Origin: Tomocerus qinae
Lineage: Eukaryota > Arthropoda > Collembola > Entomobryomorpha > Tomoceridae
NCBI GenBank assembly: GCA_020055645.1
Contig: CM034546.1
Span: 80,104,001-80,168,000, forward strand
Length of the DNA stretch: 64,000 bases
Reading direction: 5' to 3'
Within the stretch, counting starts at the first letter, position 1; every line of letters starts with the position of its first letter. Under the pieces are notes generated by a model. The model was given only the letters and a program-made list of their open reading frames with translations. It was not told where the DNA came from and did not search any database. The position numbers were made by a program, and so were the translations under genes. Shown piece after piece: positions 12,180 to 22,613 of the stretch.

Positions 12180-13790
12180 GATTAACTTATTCACCTGTGC
12201 GTAATGGGAGAAACGGGAAAATTGTGAAAAACTGAAGAAACTAAGACCAATCCTTGGAAACTTCGCGGTTATCTTAACAACGATGGGTATAACTGTGTAC
12301 TCTTTGCATAGATTTAACACTGCATAATTTCGATAATCATATTTTACTGTTATCTAGTAGTAAAATCGTGTTAAATCCACCCAAAATTTAAAATTTTTTA
12401 GTATTCTCCCGTTTCTCCCTTTTCTCACACTCCTACCTTCTTTAATGCACACCAACCCCACCTCCCATATCCACCGTGAGAGTGTACACTGTTACCAGGG
12501 GTGCACATCGGATAAAACTGTTACTGTTAACAATAAAAGTAGTTTTATACATGAATGAAATCAATTTTTTTCACTTTTATCTAAGACGAAATTGTCCAGA
12601 AATAAATCTTTTGTCCACTGCTATTGGTAGTACCACAAATCCTAATTGTCCCCCATTTTCCCTGTCGGCGGTGTCTGCTACTATTTAGCAGTTATCTTTT
12701 TTTTCAAATTAACTATTGCACGACTTTAAACGATATTTCCGAGATTACATAGATTTTCAATATTTTTTGAGCCCCCCTAACACTCCAAAGATGTAGCAGA
12801 TCTTGCCCAACTACGGACTAGGTGTTTCTATTCCTCGCAGATTGTACCCTGAAAATTTGAACATTTTAACTCAAACTGTTCGAAAGTTATCGTGCACTGG
12901 GAGTTACACACTAACAAACGCTTAAACAGAAACGGTATCGGAGATAATCTTTTCTAAGCCTTTATACTAACTAAAATATTAACTACAATATCCAGATAAT
13001 AAACCTTCGACGCTCTGTGGTTAGCTTTCTTAGATCAACTGAACGTCAAATGTTCATTATATCAGAAACGAAGCACCATACATATTAAGCTATCTGAACC
13101 GAACCTTTGTCCTATAAAATTTTGAGATACTCTCTAGAGACTCGAACATTAGTCCTCTGAGCGCGGCGAACCCGAACTGAGCCAGAGTTTTTATAAATGC
13201 AATCGAACATAACCAGAACCATTATCTGCAGCCAGTCGAAATCCATCTCCATAACATCTATATAATAATAGCAATTCATTTCCACTTTAACATCAATCTA
13301 CGACTTTCAAATTTTTACTGGATGTTCATATCATAGTCAGAACCCCAAACCTCAAGTTTAAAAACGATATCTTTCATAGAAATCGTTTTATGATTTTTTG
13401 AATTTCGAATTTTAACATTGAAGGAGTGGGAGAAAACGCTCCGATCTGTCACGTTTTGTTCAAATACTCCTCCTACAGTTTTCATCCGAACTTTACCAAA
13501 CTTTTTCCTGACTTACTCGACTTAATAATGAAGACGGTAGCCACTCCAGTTTTTTATTTTTTAGTAGAAAATATTTTGCCAGTGAATTTCAAAAATTTGA
13601 CAAAGTCCTACTCTTTAAGCAGGCAGACCTCCGCTATGTAAAGGAATGTAAAGGTCCCTTTCACCTCGAACGGAGCGACCGCAGCGGAGTCAAACTATTA
13701 ATAGCAAGGCAACGTTTATTTAGTTAGTATGATTTGGTTGTGGATTGAATAGGTTGACTTGACTTGACATAGAATTAGTTAGTTAATGTA
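12180..13790. other. Intergenic, nothing recognised
   Basis: No supported genes on either strand; short frames around 12476 and 13426 lack protein-like composition and splice context. Confidence 0.35.
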
Positions 13791-13799
13791 ACGGGGTAA

Positions 13800-14360
13800 G
13801 AAAATCGGTAGAAATAACGAGGACGATTAAAATAGTGGTAGCAAATTAAAATAACAGAGCTACTTAAAATGAAGAGGTGAAATGATGGAATATTTAAGAT
13901 GACGGGAATATTTAATATAAAGAGATTATTTAAAATGACAGGAATGTTTAAAATGACAAGGTTATTTAAAATTACGAGGTTGTTTAAAATTACGAGGTTG
14001 TTTAAAATGACGTTTATAGATTTAAAACAACGAGGTTAATCAAAATGAAGGGGTGATTCTAAACGACGAAATTATTTAAAACGACGGGGTCATTTAAAAC
14101 GACGGGGTCATTTAAAACGACGGGGTCGTTTAAAACGACGGGGTCATTTAAAACGACGGGGTCGTTTAAAACGACGGGGTCATTTAAAACGACGGGGTCA
14201 TTTAAAACGACGGGGTCATTTAAAACGACGGGGTCATTTAAAACGACGGGGTCATTAACAATGACGTCTGTTTTAAATGACGGGGTCATTAACAATGACG
14301 TCTATTTTAAATGACGGGGTCATTAACAATGACGTCTATTTTAAATGACGGGGTCATCAA
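13800..14360. repeat. 18-bp minisatellite (TTTAAAACGACGGGGTCA) with degenerate shoulders
   Basis: The core at about 14080-14250 holds about 10 near-identical 18-bp units. To the left (13900-14070) is a degenerate TTTAAAATNACGAGG version, and to the right (14250-14350) a 35-bp higher-order unit with AACAATGACGTCT. Because 18 is divisible by three, the minus strand reads as an (N-D-P-V-V-L)n frame, which is almost certainly not a gene. Confidence 0.9.
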
Positions 14361-15720
14361 CAATTACGCCTATTTTAATTACGTTTACATTTACTTTAAT
14401 TTCGCTGTTTAGTTAAATGATGTTGAATTTGGTTTTCACCATTATTATGTTGATTTGATTTGTATTGTATTTGGTTACCCGTCCGTAGGATGTTGTAGCA
14501 ATGCAGCAAGCAATTTTTTAAACATTTTAATCTGTTAATTTTCATACATTTTTTAATGCTTAATGCATACTCATGATCTACCGTCCCCATTAAGGGGTTA
14601 CCCATTTCCCGTTCGGAGAACGGGCCTATTACTAGTATTTAATAAGACGTACTCAACCCCCAAAATATTCGAGCCAACCGTGCAGAACCAGACCACCAAA
14701 ACAATTGATGTTAGTAACCAAATACTTTAGTTAATTGAATGATCTGTTATAAGAGGTGGACGACATACTATACTATAGATAAGATGTATGCCGTTCAGGG
14801 TTCAACTGAAACGAGTCTATTCTATTGTCCATCATTGAATGAAATTATCACCTAAATCAATTTTTATTTGACTTATATTATTAATTAAATAATTTAATCA
14901 GTTGAACGATACTAATATTTAAATAAATTTATTAATTAAAAAATATTATTAATTAAATGACTTAATTATATTTAATTACATCAATTAAGCCATTTTTAAA
15001 CCCACTAATTAAGCCAATAGTAAAAACTAAAAAAAGTAAACGTTTAAGGAGTTGTGGGGACTTTCAGTCAGTGAATATTGCTTAGAGAAATCTGCTGAAC
15101 GTACAGTAATGCGGTTTTCAGTTTCAGATTCTACCAAGACTTTTAAAATCAGCATAAACGCCCGATTTTCGAAAATTATTTTTTAACAATCATCGAAAAT
15201 TCTATTTGAAAATTTTGAGTTGGTGTAGGGAAATACATGTAAGAAATATCTTGAATTTTTGTTTACATTTACCGAAACAAATTCAAAAAAGGCCCCTCAT
15301 GCTCGCCCTCATTTTCTGTCCTCTTTTTTATGGAATATGTTTTATACTTTTACGACTTACCAACATCTCGGAATCATTTTTTTTCGATTATACATGTTAA
15401 TTTTTGGTAACGATGGTAATAATTGAAATTTTACTACGGGACGTGAGACAATAGCTACCACCTACGCCCACGATGCAATAGCTCCGCGTTGTACATCTAT
15501 TGTTGTGCTTCCTGTAGTAAATTACCGGTTGGCATGGAAACTAAAGTCCCCACACGCCCTTAAATACATAGTATTATGATGCAATTGCAAATAAGAAGTA
15601 AATTGGAAATTTAAAGGTCATATTGTCAGACATCATTAATTGAAGAATCATGGGTCCGCATGAAACTGGTTTCCAGTACAGGTATTGGATACTCGACAAC
15701 TAGTAGGCACCCAGTACCGT
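14361..15720. other. Intergenic, nothing recognised
   Basis: Very AT-rich (for example 14870-15010, TTAATTAAAT-like). No gene-like frame. Confidence 0.35.
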
Positions 15721-15819
15721 AATGCAACTATGTGGTTGTAGGTTAAAACATCGAAAGCCATTTGTTCGAATGAATTTTATGGGCAAAAAAGATAGAATAC
15801 ATAAAGATAGAATGCAAAA

Positions 15820-16140
15820 ACAAATATTCGAATACCGAATACCAAATTATACAATGCAAAAACAAATGTTCGAATACCGAATGCACAAAGATAGAATGCA
15901 AAAACAAATGTTCGAATACCGAATGCACAAAGATAGAATGCAAAAACAAATGTTCGAATACCGAATGCACAAAGATAGAATGCAAAAACATATGTTCGAA
16001 TATCAAATACACGAAGATAGAATACAAAAACAAATGTTCGAATACCGAATGCACAAAGATAGAATGCAAAAACAAATGTTCGAATATCGAATGCACAAAG
16101 ATAGAATGCAAAAACAAATGTTCGAATACCGAGTACAAAT
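15820..16140. repeat. 42-bp tandem repeat in the left foldback arm
   Basis: About 7 copies of a unit with AATGCACAAAGATAGAATGC and AAAACAAATGTTCGAATACC. It is in frame on both strands (plus reads M-H-K-D-R-M-Q-K-Q-M-F-E-Y-R repeats). Confidence 0.9.
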
Positions 16141-17089
16141 TAGCAGAATTAATTCGATCTAGGCTATGTGGACTGGGAATGGTAGGTGTTTATGGATAGA
16201 AAGATTAATCTGTCCACTGATGTTGCTGTGAATGTTCTTATAATTTAGATCCTCTTAAAATGGAAGTTTGTATTGTAGTATTAGTGTACTATCTATAAAG
16301 GGATACCATCTGCACTATAATAATATAAGGTGCGACATGCGCACTGGGGAGACTGACGTATTGTATTCGTCGAACTTAGCGAGACGAAAGGTAGGAAAGA
16401 GATTGTAAAGTCAATAGTTGAGATCAGTAGCAATTGGGAGATGGGCTAGCTACTCGATCAGTCGTTTGAGTCTCGGTCTGCGAAGCAAGTCTGCACCGAC
16501 ATGGCAGAAATAAAGAGAGACAATTAAGAAGTACTGTAGATTGTCCGTCTAATTATTCCGTGGCATCCTCATCCTGAACCATACTTCTCCCGGCTATTCC
16601 TATCTCTAATCTCTACCATCCGGGTTCACATCTGCATCACAGTATTGTTATATTATAATATTACCCATAAAGTTTGTAAAATTGCAAAAAGATAGATAAA
16701 TTAACGCTGTGTAAATGTGGTCAGCCTGGGATAGGGTAAAGCAAAAGGGTAATAATTCTTGGAGGGGAATCATTTACGAGTAGGTCTACATTTCGAAGTG
16801 CATCTACGGCCATACAGTAAATTTTAAAAATTTCTTCAAACCCTATTCTTCAGTAGTCATATTGAAAATTTCACATTTTGGGCTTTGACATGAAGATATA
16901 AATTCGCAATATATAATATATATCCTTCGGTGTCGACTGGAGTTTCGTTAGGGTCTTTCGATATGGGGGCTATAGTAACACAAATTGCTTTTTCTGTTAG
17001 TATGAGTATAGTAGTATTAATAATCTATATGGGTCGATCCCCCTGAGGATATCATTTATGTTCTAACAATTCATGTTTTACCAATTTAC

Positions 17090-17255
17090 TGTCTGTATAT
17101 TATATTAGAGGCTCTTTTTTCTTTACTGTTTTTTGCTTCTAATGTAATATCTCAATTTCCCCTATCCTTACACTTTATGTAAGTTTGGATCAGGGCTCAT
17201 TACATCCTCGAGCACAATGGTCTATTGAATAAATAAATAATAATAATAATAATGC
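17090..17255 (+). mobile_element. Possible LINE 3' tail
   Basis: The segment ends with AATGGTCTATTGAATAAATA followed by (ATAAT/AAT)n, the kind of simple-repeat tail left by Jockey/I-type non-LTR retrotransposons. No reverse transcriptase frame precedes it, so it would be a severely 5'-truncated copy inside the foldback element. Confidence 0.35.
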
Positions 17256-17880
17256 ACAAAAAACACATTTTTGGGTTTCAAACGATGATATCTTCAAGTC
17301 GAAGACAAAAATGTAGAATTTTCAATATAACTACTATAAAATAAGTTTCGAAGAATTTAAAAAAAATTATTGTATGGGTGTAGAACCAGTGGTCTTAGAT
17401 CCTTAGGGAATTTCCAAAAAAAGTACGAATTTTTTCGATTCCCATTTACCCTCTATGATAATTTTTGCTGGTCACCCGCAACATCCTCATTTGTGGCAAA
17501 AACAATCTGAGTCTTTTCAAACATGCACCATTACCTTAATATGAATATTTTACCATGACTGAATAAGTGTTATTATGACTGACTGCATAAGTCTATGATT
17601 TATTATTTGTAATAAAATTATCTGTCATTTTGAATTCGATATTCAAACATTTGGATGTCACATTCTATCATTTAGCATTCGGTATTCGATATTTTGTTTT
17701 TGCATTCTATTATTTAGCATTCGGTATTCGATTTTTTTATTTTTGAATTTCATCATTTACCATTCGGTATTTGATATTTTGGTTTTGCATTCTATCATTT
17801 GGTGTTCGGTATTTTGTTTTTACATTCTACCAATCATTCTAACAAATGACTTTCGATATTTTGGTTCCACGCCAATTATG

Positions 17881-19620
17881 TGACTCACATAATAATATAG
17901 GTTTACTCTTTTCGTTTAAAATTACGTATTTCATACATCTGATACAATAGTTGTAATAATTCTAGTAGTGTCCAACCAGCGCCGCAACCAGATTCGAGGG
18001 CTCCACTCCACCGAAAAATATCACATCGTCCCTTAAGGTTGGTTTTACGGGTTTCCATTACGTTTCGCATAATCCTCCTACCTCCATTACCACAAGGTGT
18101 ACGAACCCAAATTTGAAATTGAAGATTCTTCGACTTATTATCTAGTGAACCTAGTCCTTAGAATTTTTTGAGTCATTTTCTGCAAAAGTAATAACATGCA
18201 AAAGAGCCTGTCAGACAGATACATTTTATCGGTAGTCGTTACTAATGGTGTAATTGAGAAAAGTAAGCTCTAGGTTCACTAGATATTTTTCTTCTCTTTC
18301 TTTTTGGTATATTTACAAAATCTCCAAAAGTGACCCCAAAAGGTCAAATCACGATTTTCAGATATTAGATGAGAGGGTTGATATCATTGAGTAGGATGTC
18401 ACTCTATTACCATAACAGCAAATAGGAAAACCTGAAATGAAAAGTTTTGCGGCTCATTTGTGATTGCGCTTGCCAGTTATAATACCCAAAATGTTACAAT
18501 ATTATGCTTAGCATAATGTGTACGTAATAAAATAACGAGCATAATGTTTTTGTAACAAGGTGGTTTTAAATGTTCAATATTATGTGGTACTAGTGAACCC
18601 AGCTAAGGGGCGCAATCACAGTAATAAAAACAATTCCCAAAAATCATCGGTATTTCCCTTAGGTTATTATATTTGTAAATACAATAATTTAAATATAGTT
18701 TTAGTTTCTACAGTGGTTGGAAAAATTAACTGCAGTTCCAACTTCCTGATAAAAAGGATTTTACTAAACTACAACAATAACTGTAGATCGTAGCACCAAA
18801 TACAGGGGACAATGAAAGACTCCATTTTTAATAAACAGCCCAATAAGTTACCAAAAAGCTCCCATATAAAATCAGAAAAATAAGATTCCCCCTGGGATTT
18901 TGGAAAAACGTACAAATCCCATCAGTGCAACTTGCGAATTAATATTTTTGAAGGATAAATAGTGGCCCCCAGTACTGTTATTTAATTCTACAAAAAGATG
19001 TGCAAGCTGGCACAAAGGAATCAAGGGGGTCTAGGGGGTAGTAAAAAGTAAAACCAACGCTACTAAAAAATGCTAAATAAGTGTATAGATTTAACAGAAC
19101 CAATTTGGATTAGGAGTTTTGAAATGTTAATTAATACGCACATTACGATCATAACGAAATGTTCCCTTCCACCAATCATTTCCATCACAAAATAATCATC
19201 TTATGTAAATTTCTATTTTTGTTTTGATGTTATAATAATATTGGCACCCAGTACCATTGCTGAATTTCAAAATGATTATGCATATTATCATTGTCTAATT
19301 ACGAAATAAGCTAATGTTAACCCATATTGGACTTCCTTGTTTTATGAAACATGTGTTTTATACGCGCATGTGCATTGCAACAAAATGCCGCATCGTCCAT
19401 GGCATAGATAGATACATAGATAATTACCTGCAACATAGGAAGAAATAATTTTATTATATAGAGATAAAAATTGATTCATTTTGTGACACGGAACAAAACA
19501 GAGTAAGTATTATACAATACACTACCTACTATAACATGAAATTATGAGGAGTTCATGTTTTATGTTGCTCTACGGCGCGAGAGTGAGCAATATTTAGTAA
19601 AAGGTGAAAACCCGTAGAGC
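17881..19620. other. Intergenic, nothing recognised
   Basis: No gene-like frame. 18590-18610 contains GTGAACCCAGCTAAGGGG, the reverse complement of the block shared by the dispersed repeats at 7030-7060 and 25960-25975, so a fragment of that family may sit here. Confidence 0.35.
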
Positions 19621-19623
19621 CAG

Positions 19624-20458
19624 CCTTAAGGATAGAATAAGCTTTCACTTTCAGATTGGTGCAGGAAAAAGCCTAAATCCATTTTTTGTTTGGTACAGGA
19701 ATAAGCCTAAATCCATTTTTTGTTTGGTACAGGAAAAAGCCTAATATCCAATTTTCGTTTGGTGCAGAAAATAGCCTCTATCCTCTTGCAGCTTTGCTTG
19801 TAAAGTTATAGGGGCGTACAAGGAACAAGAGGAAGACCAGCTTAGGCTTCTAAACGTCTCCCAAGTATATCTCTCATCAAGAGTTTCTTGCTGTTGCTAC
19901 AAGGTACGCAGCCGTTTTGCTATTGGTCGGACGCAGCCGCTCTCTCATTGGCTCTCGTATGTACCTACGTGTATTCTAAGTGTGGACCATTTCTCTTATG
20001 GAAGCTGGTCTTCTATAGTGAAGCGCCAGCTTCACAGCCACCATCGGTATTCTATGGGGGCGTATTGATACATAGTTAATATTGGCGGCGGAAGTATTGA
20101 AATTTTATTCTTCCTTCCAGCCAGTTCAGTTTTATTTATCCATTATCAAAATACGAATTCGTGTCATTAAAAGTTTTGTTTTTGTTTTATTGTGTAATTA
20201 GCTAAAATTTTATAAATCTAAATTTAATTTTATAAAGAATCAATAAAAATAATAAATACGTCATTCAGTCAACTTGTTTATTCTTACTGTGCCCCTACAA
20301 CTTTACGTAATGCTGCAACGCTGCAAGAGGATATAGGCTTTTTCCTGTACCAAACAAAACATGGATTTAGGCTTATTCCTGTACCAAACAAAAAATGGAT
20401 TTAGACTTTTTCCTGTACAAATCTGAAAGTGGATACAGGCTTATTCTATACTTAAGGG
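19624..20458. mobile_element. Foldback element with repeat-bearing arms, about 835 bp
   Basis: Arms of roughly 190 bp: left 19624-19813 (CCTTAAGGATAGAATAAGC, then three GTTTGGTACAGGAATAAGCC-type units, then CTCTTGCAGCTTTGC and AAAGTTATAGGGGC) and right 20289-20458, the same order in reverse complement. The 475-bp centre has no coding frame I would support. The repeat unit is a relative of the 8105-8700 minisatellite. Confidence 0.8.
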
Positions 20459-21400
20459 ACGATATTTGGATTTGAGAGTGTAATTTTCACAAATTCACAT
20501 GCACCATAAGAAACATAATAAACTGCAACATAAATAAGTATTCAAACTTTCTTTTTACGACCTCAAGGAGAAAACGATTAAAATAAATCATTTTTAATAA
20601 TTGGCACTGGCAGTCAGTTAAAAGGATTGTTTCTTTCAAGAGGAATTACATAATATTAAAGGATGGCAGAATAACTGGCAGGAAACTCAATTATATTCTG
20701 CATCTCATAGGTATTAAACTTTATTTATTCATAGCCCATCATTCATGCAGAGCCGTCGACCGTTAGTTTATCGTGATAATATCTTACTTAAGTGGATTCG
20801 ATTGAAATAATTTCTACTCAGAAAATCAACTCCTCGTGCATGGCATAAAGTTTTATTTATGCACTTTGACAGACATCTCTCTACCCACTCAATTTTATTC
20901 CATTTACCGCTTTACATTTACAAATGTAAAATCCAAAGTGATTTTATTAAATACTAGTTGAAACCTAGCACATCTTATGTTGTTGAAAATGTAATATTCT
21001 AGCGACTGCATATTGGCCCGAAATTCAATGACAGGCCGAATACTTCAACGGCATAAAAGTCATAATTCCCTGCGCCGGCGTACTGACACGAATTTCAACC
21101 ATCCGTCTATTTATTGCGCAATTCACCTCAGCATTATACTATTGGTATGATATAAATAGGTAGGGCATTGATGAATATCATTTGATAAACATCCCATCCA
21201 ACCCATCATGACATCCGGATGACAATCAAAGATTTGAAGCTTAAAGGATATTTCTTAACAAGTATCTATATACAGGTTGCTTAATTAGAACATTTATTAG
21301 TATTTGTTTGAACGGGAATTAGAAAAATAACATGTCATTTCTTACGGTCGGTTATTTCAAAACTTGTAGCTGTAAAAATAAACTTCTTAGATATTATGGT
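20459..21400. other. Intergenic, nothing recognised
   Basis: AT-rich, no supported genes or strong repeats. Confidence 0.35.
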
Positions 21401-21439
21401 GCATTTGTTTGCCTAAACACATTCGATACACTCCAAAGG

Positions 21440-21640
21440 TGACAAACAAACCCCATTCCATCCAGCTTATCACGACCATCCAAGCTACTGTACCCATCCC
21501 ATCCATTTTATCACGACCATCCAAGCTACTGTACACATCCCATCCAGCCTATCACGACCATCCAAGCTACTGTATCCATCCCATCCAGCCCATCATCAAC
21601 ATCCAAGAAATTGCCTCCATCCCATCCAGCCTATTTCCGA
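21440..21640. repeat. Tandem repeat of about 39 bp (CATCCCATCCAGCCTATCAC)
   Basis: About five degenerate copies of a unit with CATCCCATCCAG..TATCACGACCATCCAAGCTACTGTA character. It has weak inverted similarity to the following CATCGGGATGGGATGGTGG segment. Confidence 0.75.
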
Positions 21641-21668
21641 CATCCAAGTAAATGTCTTTCCAGCCCAT

Positions 21669-21862
21669 CCAAACATCGGGATGGGATGGTGGATGGCAAT
21701 GTTTACATCTATGGTGCGTTGGTATGCAACATACTTACAAACATGGAATATTTCACTACGCATGTCCAAACATCGGGATGGGATGGTGGATGGCAATGTT
21801 TACATCTATGGTGCGTTGGTATGCAACATACTTACAAACATGGAATATTTCACTACGCATGT
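21669..21862. repeat. Perfect or near-perfect 97-bp direct duplication
   Basis: The 97-bp unit beginning CCAAACATCGGGATGGGATG occurs at 21669 and again at 21766, with the start of a third copy (CCAAACTTCGAG) at 21863. I see no differences between the two full units, so the duplication is recent or recently homogenised. Confidence 0.9.
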
Positions 21863-22047
21863 CCAAACTTCGAGTTTATACTTTAAAAATGATATTTATC
21901 AGCGGCCGCCGGTAAACCTCGGTTAAGGTGGCTCTGCTGATGAAAATTGGGGGATAAGCCGCCGCCGCCACTAAATGTCACGGCTGGGGGCTCTGCTCAT
22001 GTGTACATACGAACACACAAACATGCATTCATACAAAAGTATTTAAT

Positions 22048-22176
22048 AATGTACCCCAAAGTAGTTTACCCGACGTCCACCACACGAAACATGCTTTTGT
22101 CGGGTGCCTCCCGAAGTTACCCGACAAAGACACTTTGCTGATAATTGACTTCGGGTAAACTTCTTTGGGGTACATT
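22048..22176. mobile_element. Short hairpin MITE
   Basis: Terminal inverted repeats of about 26 bp: left AATGTACCCCAAAGTAGTTT, right the complement of AATGTACCCCAAAGAAGTTT. A second inner inverted pair surrounds GTCGGGTGCCTCCCGAAGTTACCCGAC. A related but diverged sequence (CCCAAAGCAGTTTACC, then ATCCACCACACG) occurs at about 8035-8070. Confidence 0.75.
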
Positions 22177-22613
22177 AATAAAAACATTAATTATTCGATG
22201 CGTGTGCGCCAGTTTACGTTTATACTTTAACTTTAATAATCATGAGTTTTCACTCCCATTATTCTTGCAAATGGATTATCAGAGTCGATATTTAAATCTC
22301 TTCAATTGTCGCAGTAAATACCATCATAATAATAGTTTATTTAGACAAAATAATGAGTAAATGCACTAGCCTATATACGAATTACAAATTATTCATGAAA
22401 CCTGACTTTTCCGTTACTTAACAAATCATTTCCAGGTATACCGACATATAAAAGAGAAGGCATTCAATTCCCTTACATTTTAGTATTCTCGTTTTTCGAA
22501 GAAGTGTTTATAAACAAGTATCTAGTTCATTTATTCGAGTATTTAATCAATTTATTTACTTCTTCCCTTCCTAATACTTTTAACAATTCAAAAGTTTCAT
22601 TATAATATGCGTC

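Larger units (their letters stand above)
15735..17880. mobile_element. Foldback element with minisatellite arms, about 2.1 kb
   Basis: The left arm (about 15741-16150) starts with ACATCGAAAGCCATTTGTTC and continues as a 42-bp tandem repeat (core AGATAGAATGCAAAAACAAA). The right arm (about 17640-17880) is the same material in reverse complement: it contains GTTTTTGCATTCTATTATTT units and ends with AACAAATGACTTTCGATATT. The middle, 16150-17640, is non-repetitive. The 146- and 131-residue frames through the left arm arise from the 42-bp period. A decayed left end recurs at 35493-35590. Confidence 0.75.

Noticed and set aside
14059-14295. Repetitive N-D-P-V-V-L protein
   Set aside because: Pure translation of an 18-bp minisatellite; no start context, signal or flanking exons.
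15722-16162. 146- and 131-residue proteins on opposite strands
   Set aside because: Both are by-products of a 42-bp tandem repeat whose period is a multiple of three.
21611-21926. Overlapping frames of 80-91 residues
   Set aside because: They come from the 97-bp direct duplication and its flanks; no protein-like composition.
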